Positions 44,101 to 52,384 of a DNA stretch of 64,000 nt are shown piece by piece (position 1 is the first letter of the stretch; each line of letters opens with the position of its first letter). A model generated the notes under the pieces. It saw only the letters and a program-made list of their open reading frames with translations. It was not told the origin of the DNA and did no database searches. Where the stretch lies: positions 1 through 64,000 of the forward strand of contig NZ_RXHJ01000001.1 of assembly GCF_003955685.1 (NCBI RefSeq). Reading direction: 5' to 3'. The position numbers were made by a program, and so were the translations under genes. Source of the stretch: Corynebacterium hylobatis. GTDB lineage: Bacteria > Actinomycetota > Actinomycetes > Mycobacteriales > Mycobacteriaceae.

Positions 44101-46126
44101 CCTGGATCTTGTCGGATAGGGCATCATCTCCGGGATCTTTAGTATCCGCCTGGTTAAGTACTGCAGAGTTGACGATGGCGTTAAAACGGTCGTCATGGGC
44201 ACGCAACGCGTTGAGAACCTCCCACACGACCCGGAACCGCTTGTTGTCGCTAAGCGCAGCAGAAGGAGAAACCCCGGCAGGAATAGCAACTGGCAGAATG
44301 ATGTAGCCGTAGTCCTTGTCCTCAGTCTTGCGCATCACCCGGCCCACCGACTGGACAACATCGACGATGCTGTTGCGCGGGTTGAGGAAGAGCACTGCAT
44401 CGAGCGCCGGCACATCCACACCCTCGGACAGGCAGCGGACATTCGTGAGAACCCGGCATTCATTCTCCGGGACATGGGCCTTGAGCCAGCTCAGCTCCTC
44501 ATTGCGCTTGAGCGCGTTCATCGTGCCGTCGACATGGTGAGTCCCAAGCTCAAGATCCAGATTCTGCTCATCCGTCTCACCAAACACAGCCTTGGAGCGC
44601 AGCGAGTCGGTGTACATCTCGATGATGGTCGGAGTGATCTCCGCGATGTTCCGGGAGGTCTTGATGTCCTTGGCAAAGGCGACCGCACGCTGCATAGGCT
44701 TGTCGGTTTTGCTGAAACCACCTTGCTCGCGGCCGGAACGTTTGGCCAGTGCCGTCCAGCAGCCGATCAGCTTGGAGGTGGTGTCAAGGGTGATCTCCCC
44801 ATTCGAGTTCGCCGCCGACTTCTGGACAGTCTGTGCTGCGACTTCTTCATCGACGCCGATCACCAGCACCTTGTAGTCGGTGAGCAGGCCCTTCTCCACA
44901 GCTTCACCGAATCCCAGGCGGTGGAATTCGGGTCCGAAGACGGCTTCATCATCCATGGACGCGATCTCCGCGGAATGATCATCAGCCTTGTCCTTGACCT
45001 TGTCATCGTAGAGCCGCGGCGTCGCCGTCATGTAGAGGCGACGAGCAGACTGGACGTAGTCGGCGTCATGAATACGCGTGAATGCAGACGGCTCCTCTCC
45101 AGCCAACGTGATGCCGGTTGTTCGGTGTGCCTCATCACAGATGACCAGGTCAAAGGCGCTGGCCCCGCGCTGCTGAGCTTCATGCACAGCCTGCAGGGAC
45201 TGGTAGGTGGTGAATACGACCTGCAGCCCCTTGGCACGTTTACCGCCCTTGGACAGCTGCTCGGCCAGGTACTCACCGTCGGTGGTCACCGGGATTTCCA
45301 GCTCGTGGGCCTTAATATCCTCGGCTGCACGGGACACCTTGGCGTCAGAGCACACGGCGAACGGGCGGATATCCATCGTCGAGTTGGCGCTCCACTCCCG
45401 CATCGACTGCCCCAGCAGTGAAATCGACGGCACTGCAAAGAGAATGCGGGCCCGACCCCCCTGCTTTTCGGCCAGTTCCTCGGCCAGCTTCAACGCCGTG
45501 AAGGTCTTGCCGGTACCACACGCCATGATGAGCTTGCCGCGATCGTGGGTCTCAAAGCCGGTGAATACCTTGTCGATGGCCAACCGCTGATGCGGGTGAG
45601 GCTCAAACTTAGGCTTGAGATCCATGTTGACCGTGAACTCAGAGCCCGGCCACGCGACATCCCACTTGATCGATGAATCTGAGATCGCGCCTGTACCGAT
45701 AACCTGCACCGGGATGGTCTGGTCCTCTACCGCCTCTTCAGCCTTCGAGGACCAGCGATCCGTGGTGGAGACAATGATGCGGTTGGTGAAGGTTTCTTTA
45801 CCGCGCTCAGTGGTGAAGGACTTGCCGGACTCGGTGAAGAAGCTGTCCAGGTCACCCTTCTGCAGATAGCTCGAAGGGGCGTAGAACTTGCACTGAATGG
45901 CAGTCCAGGTGTGGTCGTCGCGGTTACGGGCGACGATGTCGATGCCGGAGTCTGTGCGTCCCCCGTTGTAGGGCCACTTGCTCCAGTGGTAGACCTCGTC
46001 GTACTCGCTACTCATCAGCGGATCCAGCTGGAAGTAGCGGACCATCAAGTGCTCGAACCTCAGGCCAGCCTCAACCGGGCTACCCATCTCATTGAGAGCA
46101 GAAACCACATCACTGAACGTTGACAT
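41171..46126 (-). CDS. Single-chain restriction-modification enzyme: nuclease, helicase, N6-adenine methyltransferase
   Basis: 1651 aa, the layout of type ISP (LlaGI/LlaBIII-like) enzymes. N terminus (about 20-100): Mrr-like PD-(D/E)XK nuclease with E25, D63 and Q78-C-K80. Then an SF2 translocase: Walker A ACGTGKT (202-208), DEAH (331-334), TATP (367-370), QSVGRVMRK (592-600). Then an N6-adenine methyltransferase: motif I DPFTGTGTF (910-918) and motif IV NPPY (1027-1030). The C-terminal 600 residues should hold target recognition. All catalytic motifs look intact. First gene of the operon. Confidence 0.95.
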   Translation of the reverse strand: MSTFSDVVSALNEMGSPVEAGLRFEHLMVRYFQLDPLMSSEYDEVYHWSKWPYNGGRTDSGIDIVARNRDDHTWTAIQCKFYAPSSYLQKGDLDSFFTESGKSFTTERGKETFTNRIIVSTTDRWSSKAEEAVEDQTIPVQVIGTGAISDSSIKWDVAWPGSEFTVNMDLKPKFEPHPHQRLAIDKVFTGFETHDRGKLIMACGTGKTFTALKLAEELAEKQGGRARILFAVPSISLLGQSMREWSANSTMDIRPFAVCSDAKVSRAAEDIKAHELEIPVTTDGEYLAEQLSKGGKRAKGLQVVFTTYQSLQAVHEAQQRGASAFDLVICDEAHRTTGITLAGEEPSAFTRIHDADYVQSARRLYMTATPRLYDDKVKDKADDHSAEIASMDDEAVFGPEFHRLGFGEAVEKGLLTDYKVLVIGVDEEVAAQTVQKSAANSNGEITLDTTSKLIGCWTALAKRSGREQGGFSKTDKPMQRAVAFAKDIKTSRNIAEITPTIIEMYTDSLRSKAVFGETDEQNLDLELGTHHVDGTMNALKRNEELSWLKAHVPENECRVLTNVRCLSEGVDVPALDAVLFLNPRNSIVDVVQSVGRVMRKTEDKDYGYIILPVAIPAGVSPSAALSDNKRFRVVWEVLNALRAHDDRFNAIVNSAVLNQADTKDPGDDALSDKIQVDMVSSGDGELTDEERNQAATQMALFSLEEWQEAMYTKIVDKVGDREYWEDWADDVADIAAAQITRITSLIDAADPTVAAEFERFVEGLRGNLNDSITEAEAISMLSQHLITAPVFDALFAEHDFASHNPVSRVMQRMVDALGDSQLDAETEKLEKFYASVRVRASEVSSAAGKQTVIKDLYERFFKKAFRRQSEALGIVYTPVEIVDFILRAADEVSRTHFGRGLTDEGVHVLDPFTGTGTFMVRLLQSGLIEPHDLARKYAAELHATEIMLLAYYVAAVNIETTYHGLLHEKALREGEQAPDYEPFGGIVLADTFQVYEDGDQLDLEVFEQNNARITRQKTTPIHVIVGNPPYSVGQTSANDLNANLKYPTLDTRIEQTYAAKSTATNKNSLYDSYLRAFRWATDRVEEGVVAFVSNGGWIDANTGDGVRLSLAEDYSELYVFNLRGNSRTAGDLAKREGGNVFNVRVGIQIFVGVKKKDSIGCRIFYRDVGDYLTTAEKLEIIDTSTIASTLWEEITPNNHGDWINQRSDNFGIWPVLGDKKNPTATAIFRNFSAGLKTARDAWCYGQTTAQVTDNIETLLSTYEAARKRFHDWSRTTGVQSPKEADVNRFLQDNPDLADTTTISWNRSLKNLLARDKDIEFKASSLTRSLYRPFTPMRAYFNRELNDMIYQLPSMFPTPNHDNIGFYVLGVGATQDFALLSSTHLPDIQMIGAGQNGQFFPRWTWEPVAAPEGELDFGGGTAASISAPGAEGEVLDGYRRVDNITDEILGLYRDALGADVSKDDIFYFVYGQLHDPGYREAYAADLKKMLPHIETPTDRARFDQLAAAGRELMDLHTGYEDVEPFPVTVDVKPSADPQDRETWRVTKLKWAKKKDPETGKNVDDHTTMIYNPKVTIRDIPADANAYMLGARSALAWIIDRYQVKKDKASGIVNDPNDWADEVGNPRYIVDLIAKVTRVAVETVRIVDSLNED

Positions 46127-46200
46127 GGAACCAGTCTCTCAGATGGTTCCTACGTTGATGGCTTTGACCTCGAACAAAAGTCGGAACCTATGCGACTTTT
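46127..46200 (-). promoter_or_regulatory. Two inverted repeats before the ISP operon
   Basis: First, AAAAGTCG-N9-CGACTTTT (46176-46200), a perfect 8-bp inverted repeat. Second, GGAACC-N12-GGTTCC (46127-46150) whose right arm touches the ATG; the loop of the mRNA hairpin holds the purine-rich GAGAG that could serve as ribosome-binding site. GGTTCC/GGAACC also occurs inside the first element. These look like an operator and a translation-control hairpin, respectively; function is inference. Confidence 0.5.
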
Positions 46201-46270
46201 CCAGACAATTACGTAAACGGCTCTTCGCGCTTCGGAGTGGGTAGCTGACCACCGGGCGGGGCTCAGGGTG

Positions 46271-46850
46271 TCACAACATATAAAGGATTATGCTAACGTC
46301 GTCATAATCTCTTCTATGCCGTGCATCTGGCGGCCCACAAGCTCGACCTCGTGTCGGCAGCGACTCCAACGGGAGACCACCGGACGCCGTGTCCGAGATC
46401 GTGGCGATCGAGTCAGCGATCGACCGGTCGGCCCCACGTGGGGAGCCACACGACCCGCGGCGCAGGCGTTGGGCCACGATCACCGGGGCGGACTCCTTTG
46501 TGGTGGCCGTGGCCAGCAGGGCATTGAGTCTGCGGATACCGGAGTAGCCGAAACCGGCGCCTTGTTTCTGGTGTCTGTGGACTTCGATGATCGTGTCGTC
46601 GACATCAACGAAAACGTATCCGTTGCCCTTCTCACCTGCCGTGGGGACGGGCACCAGGGCCGGTTGCAATGGCCATCCGGTGATGCTGACGAGCGCGGAC
46701 AGGCTCGCGGTGTCCGCCAGGCGCATGATGTGGACCAGTCCGGCGGTCGACACGAGGGTGGGGTCATCGAAGGAAATGGATATGGCTGGGGGTGTGAGAT
46801 AGTTGCACCTGTGAGGTGCCTTTCTGGCGGGGTAATCAGGACTCTAGACA
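46271..46850 (-). pseudogene. IS1380-type transposase remnant
   Basis: Minus-strand sequence encodes PPAISISFDDPTLVSTAGLV, then jumps to YVFVDVDDTIIEVH, KQGAGFGYSGIRRLNALLAT and VIVAQRLRRGSCGSPRGA, in the order of IS1380-family transposases. About 120 residues between the two parts and the whole C-terminal catalytic half are missing, and the N-terminal start is out of frame. It is an old fragment. The stretch 46851-46945 is a plain spacer. Confidence 0.75.
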
Positions 46851-46945
46851 AGTTTGATTCTCCCAGTTCAGAAGGGAATTTCTCTTTTTCCCACGCTGTT
46901 AAACCCGAATCACATCGATGAATCCAGGCTAAAAACGAAGAGCCG

Positions 46946-48007
46946 CTAAATTCGCCCTGGCGTCCTGCGAGATGCTATCCCTTGATCGTTCCAGTACGCA
47001 TTGACATTTCGCAACACCCAGTCTTCTTCGTCGTAGATCATTACGTGCGGAGCCATATCTGATCCGGGTTTCTTGCCTGGAATACCGAATCGAACGTGGT
47101 GTGCTGGATCATCATTCTCACTGTACGCCATCCGGAGCACGTCATCACTCACGATATGCTCACAGAATGGGCACACGCATACATGAAACTTCTTGTCAGG
47201 ATTCTCTCTGAACGTCAGAGTTGTGACCTCTGCAATTGGCGTCCTCTTTTCCCACTTGCCGCTTCTGCGCAGAGCGCTTTCCACTATCTCACGATTTCTT
47301 TTGTTGCGAAGATCGCTGGAAGCAGTGCCATTGAAACCGCCCCATGCCCAGATCTGCTTGTCACAGTCTTCGCAGCGGATGAGGATGGATCCGTCGAAGT
47401 TTCCGAAGCCGACTCTGGTGCTATTCAGACATGCAACGACGAACTCTGAGAGACGTAGGCCAGCCACCTGGGCGGTCGATTTTTCTATATCCACCACCAG
47501 CGGGAAAATCCTCACATCCGCGGATTCATTATTTACAATAAATGGATTATGTCTGGACAACCAATAACATTCAATTCCTGCCTGCCGGTAGCGATCGGTG
47601 CGGAAGCGATAGTCCTCTATCGACTGACGTGACCACTGAACTTCGAAGGCAATGCTACGCATGTTTTTCTTCACCAGCGTGTCTGCGATCCATGAACGAT
47701 CTGCACTCATGACTTCTGTAGATGCATCCCAACCAGCATTAGTGACAGTACTGACGATCAGTGACTTGACCAATAGATGTTCCGCAGTCTCACTCCATGC
47801 AGGAAGTTCCCCGTTCACCACACCAGCTCTGTGCGCGAAGAAGCGCAGACCTAGAGAGGAAGTCTTACCAATGCACGGCAGGCCACTGTACGCCATTCGC
47901 AGCACCTCATGATCTTGTCTCGACTGGTTGCGCAGTAGTGTCCAGTCGTCGTCACTGAGCTGTGTTGAGATCACACGTTTGCTATTCCAGATGGCAGATA
48001 GTGCCAT
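46946..48007 (-). CDS. CoiA-like nuclease-fold protein
   Basis: 353 aa. The middle (about 75-165) matches the competence protein CoiA layout: SETAEHLLVKSLIVSTV, then W..STEVMSADRSWIADTLV, IAFEVQWSRQSIEDYRFRTD, and IECYWLSRHN, giving the D, E-x-Q core of a PD-(D/E)XK fold. The C-terminal part has two Cys pairs (RCEDCDKQIW; VCVCPFCEHI) that may bind zinc. In a chromosome without a clear competence context, such proteins may act as defence nucleases. The 164-base gap to the ISL3 remnant holds no gene. Confidence 0.7.
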   Translation of the reverse strand: MALSAIWNSKRVISTQLSDDDWTLLRNQSRQDHEVLRMAYSGLPCIGKTSSLGLRFFAHRAGVVNGELPAWSETAEHLLVKSLIVSTVTNAGWDASTEVMSADRSWIADTLVKKNMRSIAFEVQWSRQSIEDYRFRTDRYRQAGIECYWLSRHNPFIVNNESADVRIFPLVVDIEKSTAQVAGLRLSEFVVACLNSTRVGFGNFDGSILIRCEDCDKQIWAWGGFNGTASSDLRNKRNREIVESALRRSGKWEKRTPIAEVTTLTFRENPDKKFHVCVCPFCEHIVSDDVLRMAYSENDDPAHHVRFGIPGKKPGSDMAPHVMIYDEEDWVLRNVNAYWNDQGIASRRTPGRI

Positions 48008-48171
48008 AGCTTGTTCCTCTTTCTATAGTCACAATTCAACAGGATCAGCTCGTCGTGCCGAGAGCCTTCTTCTCACTGTGTGAGTGACTACATGGGTAGT
48101 TCCACCAGTGGTGGAAGTGCCGTCGATGACCTCGATGAGCAGATAAGCGTGGAGGGGCAAGAGTCTCTCAA

Positions 48172-48700
48172 TTAGGCCAAGTTTGTTTCCCACAGCACCT
48201 GTTGCAGCCAGGTGTGGGGCATCAAAATCAGCATAACCAACACATCAAGATAAAAGGGGTCCATCACTGTGCGAGTGTCCGGGAGAGACCGGTCCACAAC
48301 ACTGGCGTAGCCGGTGAAGCCGTCATCGTCACGACCTGCACCTGTTCCCGGAAACCGGGGTCGCGTTCCTGCAACCAGGAGCGCAGGACTTCTGCGCTTT
48401 GTCCGGGGCACAGGTCCAGCAGTCGGGTAGACCCACGCCCGTCCACCAGGGTGTGGGGTCTACGAGGATGGGCACCAGGTTGGACGGCTGACCTGGCTTT
48501 CGGGTGTGTTTCCGGACGTGTTCGTTGACTCCGAAGGTGTGTACGCCGTCGAGGTGGTGCGGGTCGTCGTAGACGAGCTGACGGCAGGCATCCAGTGCGA
48601 GCTGGTTGACCAGGTACTAGCCGATCTCCAGTGCCTTGGCGGTCACACCCGACTTGGCTCAACTTCGGCACTAATTTGAGCCAAGTCGGGGGATTCACTA
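48172..48700 (-). pseudogene. ISL3-family transposase remnant
   Basis: Minus-strand pieces in different frames align with corynebacterial ISL3 transposases: FGVNEHVRKHTRKPGQPS, then VDGRGSTRLLDLCPGQSAEV, LRSWLQERDPGFREQVQVVT, then DGFTGYASVVDRSLPDTRTV and MDPF. The frame breaks at least twice and the C terminus after MDPF is lost. The right-hand end near 48640-48700 shows a GACTTGGCTC / GAGCCAAGTC inverted repeat. Confidence 0.75.
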
Positions 48701-49124
48701 GTGCTAGTCACTATCTTCCTCTAGCTCTGGGGTAACCCGACGCCATGATCCTCCGGGATAGAGTACCAACGGATCGACCCCATTCCGGATAATCAGTGTG
48801 CCATTTCAAGGACCTTTGCATCAATCGCGTCACCCTTGAAATGATCCTGCTTGGGCTGGGTCGAGGTGCCTCGATGGACGAGCAAGTGGTTAGCGTCAGC
48901 TTTGTAGTAAAATTCGTTGGCCATGTACCTCATCATAGCCAGGAGCCTTCATTCTTGCTCCCGCTTGGGTTATCCACGGGACTTGCACCAATATGGTCCG
49001 GGAACCCAAACCGACACTTCGCTTTCCTAGCTATGATCATCGCTTTCCTTTATGTGCGGGAAGCGTCTCTAGTTGTCAATCAAGAAATAGGGAGACTCAT
49101 TTCTCATGCAATTACGCTGTCACC
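48701..49124. other. Spacer between IS remnant and AT-rich pair
   Basis: A gene-poor stretch with AT-richer composition than its surroundings. It contains one small minus-strand frame (described separately) and a longer plus-strand frame (48796-49152) with no coding character. Confidence 0.4.
48793..48936 (-). CDS. Possible small protein of 47 aa
   Basis: MMRYMANEFYYKADANHL and onward to IDAKVLEMAH, with balanced composition. Starts at 48936 (AAGG 9 nt upstream) or at MANEF, 48924 (GAGG close by). No relatives recognised. Lying between an IS remnant and the AT-rich pair, it may be real or the end of a degraded gene. Confidence 0.3.
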   Translation of the reverse strand: MMRYMANEFYYKADANHLLVHRGTSTQPKQDHFKGDAIDAKVLEMAH

Positions 49125-49592
49125 CTATCCCTTATCAACTAAAGATAAATAAGTATAGAAGGTCACAATTAAGATTTCAATAAAAGCTATAGCGACAATT
49201 CCGATCAACACATAGGACGCCCACCTTGTCGAAGCAGCCGCAGGCCCAATGACGGCGATAACTAAAGCGCTTACGAGTAAAGTCACTACGGCATAAAGAA
49301 AAGTCACAACAAGACCGGCCCCTCCCTGCTCCTTGATTCGCATGGTTGCCTTTGAATCACTAGTTGCCAGAATGGTAAGACTAGTCGTTAGAAATGCTGC
49401 AAGAATGCCAATAACCGAAGAAACTGCATAAAACATCGAATCAAGGTTTGGCGAATCCCAAAAGGAGATGTTCAAGTCGCCACGTAGTCCCCACAGAACT
49501 ACTACTGCAAGAAGGAGCGATCGCCAAGCTAGAGGCCAGAATAATCTACTAACCCAAATTGGGATCTGTCCAGGTTTTTCCAAGAATCTCAT
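49125..49592 (-). CDS. Small four-helix membrane protein
   Basis: 155 aa with four predicted membrane helices (about 12-30 LFWPLAWRSLLLAVVVLW, 45-68 MFYAVSSVIGILAAFL, 85-108 GAGLVVTFLYAVVTLLV, 122-148). GAAGGA lies 9 nt before ATG 49592; a TTG at 49601 with AGGAG 7 nt upstream is an alternative. GC is clearly lower than the core genome. It follows the 395-aa gene by about 90 bases and may form a pair with it. No family recognised. Confidence 0.6.
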   Translation of the reverse strand: MRFLEKPGQIPIWVSRLFWPLAWRSLLLAVVVLWGLRGDLNISFWDSPNLDSMFYAVSSVIGILAAFLTTSLTILATSDSKATMRIKEQGGAGLVVTFLYAVVTLLVSALVIAVIGPAAASTRWASYVLIGIVAIAFIEILIVTFYTYLSLVDKG

Positions 49593-49683
49593 GCACGCCA
49601 ATCCTTCGCTCCTAGGGGAAAAATTCTAACAATGAATCCCTGACTAATTTTGAATAAACTGACTGGAGCGCAAAAAGATTAGC

Positions 49684-50871
49684 CTAAACCGATTCCGTTT
49701 CGGGGACCGCCTTGAGCAAGAGCTCTGACATCTTCTCGAATCCAGTCCGGATTTCTTCATTAGCTACGGGAGCCAAAGTATCAGCCTTATTCAGCGCATC
49801 CCGATCAAGGTCAACCCGGTATGCAATGCTATCTTCGATTAAATCGAACTCACGAGCCCTGCCACCACTTTCCTTAGCTTTAAGTTTAATACGTTCGGCC
49901 TTGCCATCGCTAAGAACTTCTTCCAACTCGCCCACGATATACTTAGAATTAGCGCTGTTATTCTTATACCTTCCTGCTGAAATTTTAATTTCAATAGAAA
50001 GACCAGACGTGGTATTAGTGAATCGATCTAAGAGAACATTAATTATGCCAGCATTAGGATCTTCGATTTCATTAGGCTTGAAAGCGAAAGTTGCTCCCGT
50101 CACCTCCATGTTTCTCTTTTTAATTACCTCTTCGTAAACCCCCTTACGAACAACTGGCACGGCTTTCCATCGGCGATTCAAATTATTCTCATCAATCGGC
50201 GCATACACATCTAGCCAACTAGCAAGTGCGCTATGGGATGGCGCACCAATGTTAGTCATAATCATGCCAAATAGATTTCTCCCGAAAAATACATAGATCG
50301 ACTCTTCCGCAGCATCCCAATTCGGGCCAGACGTTTTTAGCTGCCTTCGTATACCTCCAATAGCATGTCTTTCCCTAGGGCTTATCGCTCTGTCAATAGC
50401 CAAGGAAAGGCATGCTCTATCAAGATTCCCGTCAACTATGCCATCGAGTGTCCTATTATTATAAGTTACGGACATCTGTCGACTTGATTGGTTGTCCTCC
50501 GTGACGATGCCCACGCAGACCGGCAAAGATTGTAGTTCTAACTCGTCGATAACTTCATTGCCAATTTGCTCGAGAAGGACCTTTTCCGGGCCCGATACCG
50601 GCGCTTGTTTGTCCTCATAAACGGTAATCGTCGGAGACTCATCGGGGACTAGAGTTATGTCAATTCTATCTTGTAAATGCGCGAGACTAGGAGAAGAAAT
50701 CTCCATAGCCTCCAATACAGCTTCTTTAAAGTCCACCCATTCTTCGGCTCTCTCAGGCCGCAAGGAATTGAGCTGCTCATTCCAATCTCGGGCCGGCAAT
50801 CTTTTACCTGACTCCTGATCAACAAGCTCGTAGAATGATACCTTAACTTCTTTGTATGTTTTCTGCGCCAT
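49684..50871 (-). CDS. AT-rich soluble protein of unknown family
   Basis: 395 aa, no membrane segment or signal. N terminus MAQKTYKEVKVSFYELVDQE; the second half has alternating strand-like segments (GLSIEIKISAGRYKNNSA, IVGELEEVLSDGKAERIKL, FDLIEDSIAYRVDLDRDAL). A weak likeness to DUF6731-type phage/defence proteins was considered but is not certain. GGGA precedes the ATG. Low GC suggests recent transfer. Confidence 0.6.
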   Translation of the reverse strand: MAQKTYKEVKVSFYELVDQESGKRLPARDWNEQLNSLRPERAEEWVDFKEAVLEAMEISSPSLAHLQDRIDITLVPDESPTITVYEDKQAPVSGPEKVLLEQIGNEVIDELELQSLPVCVGIVTEDNQSSRQMSVTYNNRTLDGIVDGNLDRACLSLAIDRAISPRERHAIGGIRRQLKTSGPNWDAAEESIYVFFGRNLFGMIMTNIGAPSHSALASWLDVYAPIDENNLNRRWKAVPVVRKGVYEEVIKKRNMEVTGATFAFKPNEIEDPNAGIINVLLDRFTNTTSGLSIEIKISAGRYKNNSANSKYIVGELEEVLSDGKAERIKLKAKESGGRAREFDLIEDSIAYRVDLDRDALNKADTLAPVANEEIRTGFEKMSELLLKAVPETESV

Positions 50872-51362
50872 GATTCCCTAAGACTGGATGTTATTTGAGG
50901 ACATCAACGATCGTACTCAGTAATTCTACTACTACGGCTCACCCCTGCAAGCAGAAAACCCACTCCCCCGCTTATCGAGGCTTTTTAATGCCTTCCGTGC
51001 ACGCCCGCTTTTTCGCAGTGAAGTTCCGTTGGATGGAGTCTACTGTTAAACAGGAGTCTTCGTTAGCAACTTTGCTGACGTCGAGTTTGGTAAATAGTCC
51101 GGCGAAATCCTTGACGACGGTGCCCGTCTCCCAGTTTTGCCAAGACCTCGGGATCTCCCACCGTGTGTTCTAGATCATCCGCATCTACACCAAGCCCAAA
51201 ACAGCAGTCTGGCACTCACCGCTTCATCCTCTGTCTGCTATGAGTCCATTGACCAATGGCGTTATACTCAACAAAATCCCCTCATCCGTGATGAGCGCCC
51301 AGCTCCTGCACGCTGTCGGAGTAGTAGAGTTCAAATGCTTGCTTTCACTAGGTGAACAAAAC
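50872..51362. other. Island boundary spacer
   Basis: About 490 bases without a supportable gene. On the minus strand, about 51170-50990, a protein-like run (RSWQNWETGTVVKDFAGLF and VANEDSCLTVDSIQRNF) lacks a start codon and may be a remnant. This stretch separates the low-GC island from high-GC core genes and is a candidate junction. Confidence 0.35.
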
Positions 51363-51390
51363 GCGGCCCCCAGGATTTCCTGGGGGCCGC
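51363..51390 (-). terminator. Terminator after the universal stress protein gene
   Basis: A perfect 12-bp stem (51363-51374 with 51379-51390, loop ATTT) followed on the minus strand by GTTTTGTTC; 27 bases past the stop codon. Confidence 0.9.
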
Positions 51391-51416
51391 ATCAGTGCTT
51401 CTGAAGCACAGGTCGC

Positions 51417-51857
51417 TTAAGCGACGGTGTGGACGATCATCACATCGCAGTCGGACTGGCGGGCGACATCAGCCGGCACGGAACCGAGGAGGCGGCCGGT
51501 CAGCGAGTTGATGCCGCGGTTGCCCACGACGAGAAGATCAGCGTTGGCCTCGTTCACGATCGCCATGAGAGCCTCGACCGGGGTGCCCGGGCGGACGACC
51601 TTCTCCACCTTGGTGGCGCCGGCCTCACGTGCGGCGGCCTCGCCTGCGGAGAGGTTCTTCTCGGCGGTCTCGTCACCGAGGATGGTCACGGAATCCTGGC
51701 GGAGGGTCTTGGACGCCTCGTCCTTGTTCTCGTAGTAGGCGCAGCCGATGATGAGGGTCGCGTCGAAGGCGGCGGCGATCTTTGCGGCGCGCTCAACGGC
51801 CAGCAGGGAAGACTTGGAGCCGTCCGTGCCGACGACGATCTTCTGGTAGTTGCTCAT
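51417..51857 (-). CDS. Universal stress protein
   Basis: 146-aa UspA-family protein, probably ATP-binding and dimeric. The ATP motif G-x2-G-x9-G-S is GNRGINSLTGRLLGS (116-130) and the N-terminal VVGTDGSKSSLLAVERA is typical. The gene downstream of a related paralogue (51920-52375); the pair probably arose by tandem duplication. Confidence 0.92.
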   Translation of the reverse strand: MSNYQKIVVGTDGSKSSLLAVERAAKIAAAFDATLIIGCAYYENKDEASKTLRQDSVTILGDETAEKNLSAGEAAAREAGATKVEKVVRPGTPVEALMAIVNEANADLLVVGNRGINSLTGRLLGSVPADVARQSDCDVMIVHTVA

Positions 51858-51919
51858 GGGACCTGTCGGGACCTTTCCTCAGGGATGATGGTTCGCCCTA
51901 GTTTAACAACGTTTGCGGA

Positions 51920-52375
51920 CTAGGACTCGTGGTCGTCGGTATTGACGATCAATACGTTGACCGGGGAGTTGCGTACCACCTCGGTCGGGATGTTGCCGAA
52001 TACGCGTCCCGTCAGGGTGTTCACGCCCTTATTGCCCACCACCAGCAGGTCAATGCCGCTTTCCTGAACCTCGCGGGTGAGGGCATCAGCGGGGGCACCC
52101 GCGACCTTGCGCAGCTCGATGGAGGCGGCGCCCTCCTGCTGGGCGACGATCATGGCGTCGCGCAGGTGCTGGTCTGCGGCTTCCTCCTCGCTGACGGGAA
52201 CGGAGGAGAGGTCGCGGTGGGGGGCGTTGAGCAGCGGGCTGGAGGCGGCGTGCCAGGCGGAGATGATGACGAGTTTGGCGTCATAGAGGCGGGCCAGGCT
52301 GGCTGCCGCGCGGACGGCGGCCTGGGAGGACTCGGAACCGTCGGTTCCCACTGCAATGGCGGAATAGGTGATCAT
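51920..52375 (-). CDS. Universal stress protein, second copy
   Basis: 151-aa UspA-family paralogue. The ATP motif is GNKGVNTLTGRVFGN, with Asn in place of the final Ser/Thr, so nucleotide binding may differ. It lies 62 bases upstream of the first copy and 9 bases after uvrB, and may be cotranscribed with it. Confidence 0.92.
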   Translation of the reverse strand: MITYSAIAVGTDGSESSQAAVRAAASLARLYDAKLVIISAWHAASSPLLNAPHRDLSSVPVSEEEAADQHLRDAMIVAQQEGAASIELRKVAGAPADALTREVQESGIDLLVVGNKGVNTLTGRVFGNIPTEVVRNSPVNVLIVNTDDHES

Positions 52376-52384
52376 AACTCCATC

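Noticed and set aside
41171..46126. Classical type I hsdRMS system
   Set aside because: Nuclease, helicase and methyltransferase are on one chain and there is no separate hsdS gene.
36415..46126. DISARM or BREX
   Set aside because: No PLD-domain DrmC, DUF1998 protein, PglZ or BrxC/L-type gene is present.
48796..49152. A plus-strand protein of 118 aa
   Set aside because: Composition is not coding-like, it overlaps the small minus-strand frame and runs into the end of the membrane protein gene.
49125..50871. Kiwa defence system
   Set aside because: The four-helix membrane protein is suggestive, but it is downstream instead of upstream, and the soluble protein shows no DUF4868 likeness that I can confirm.
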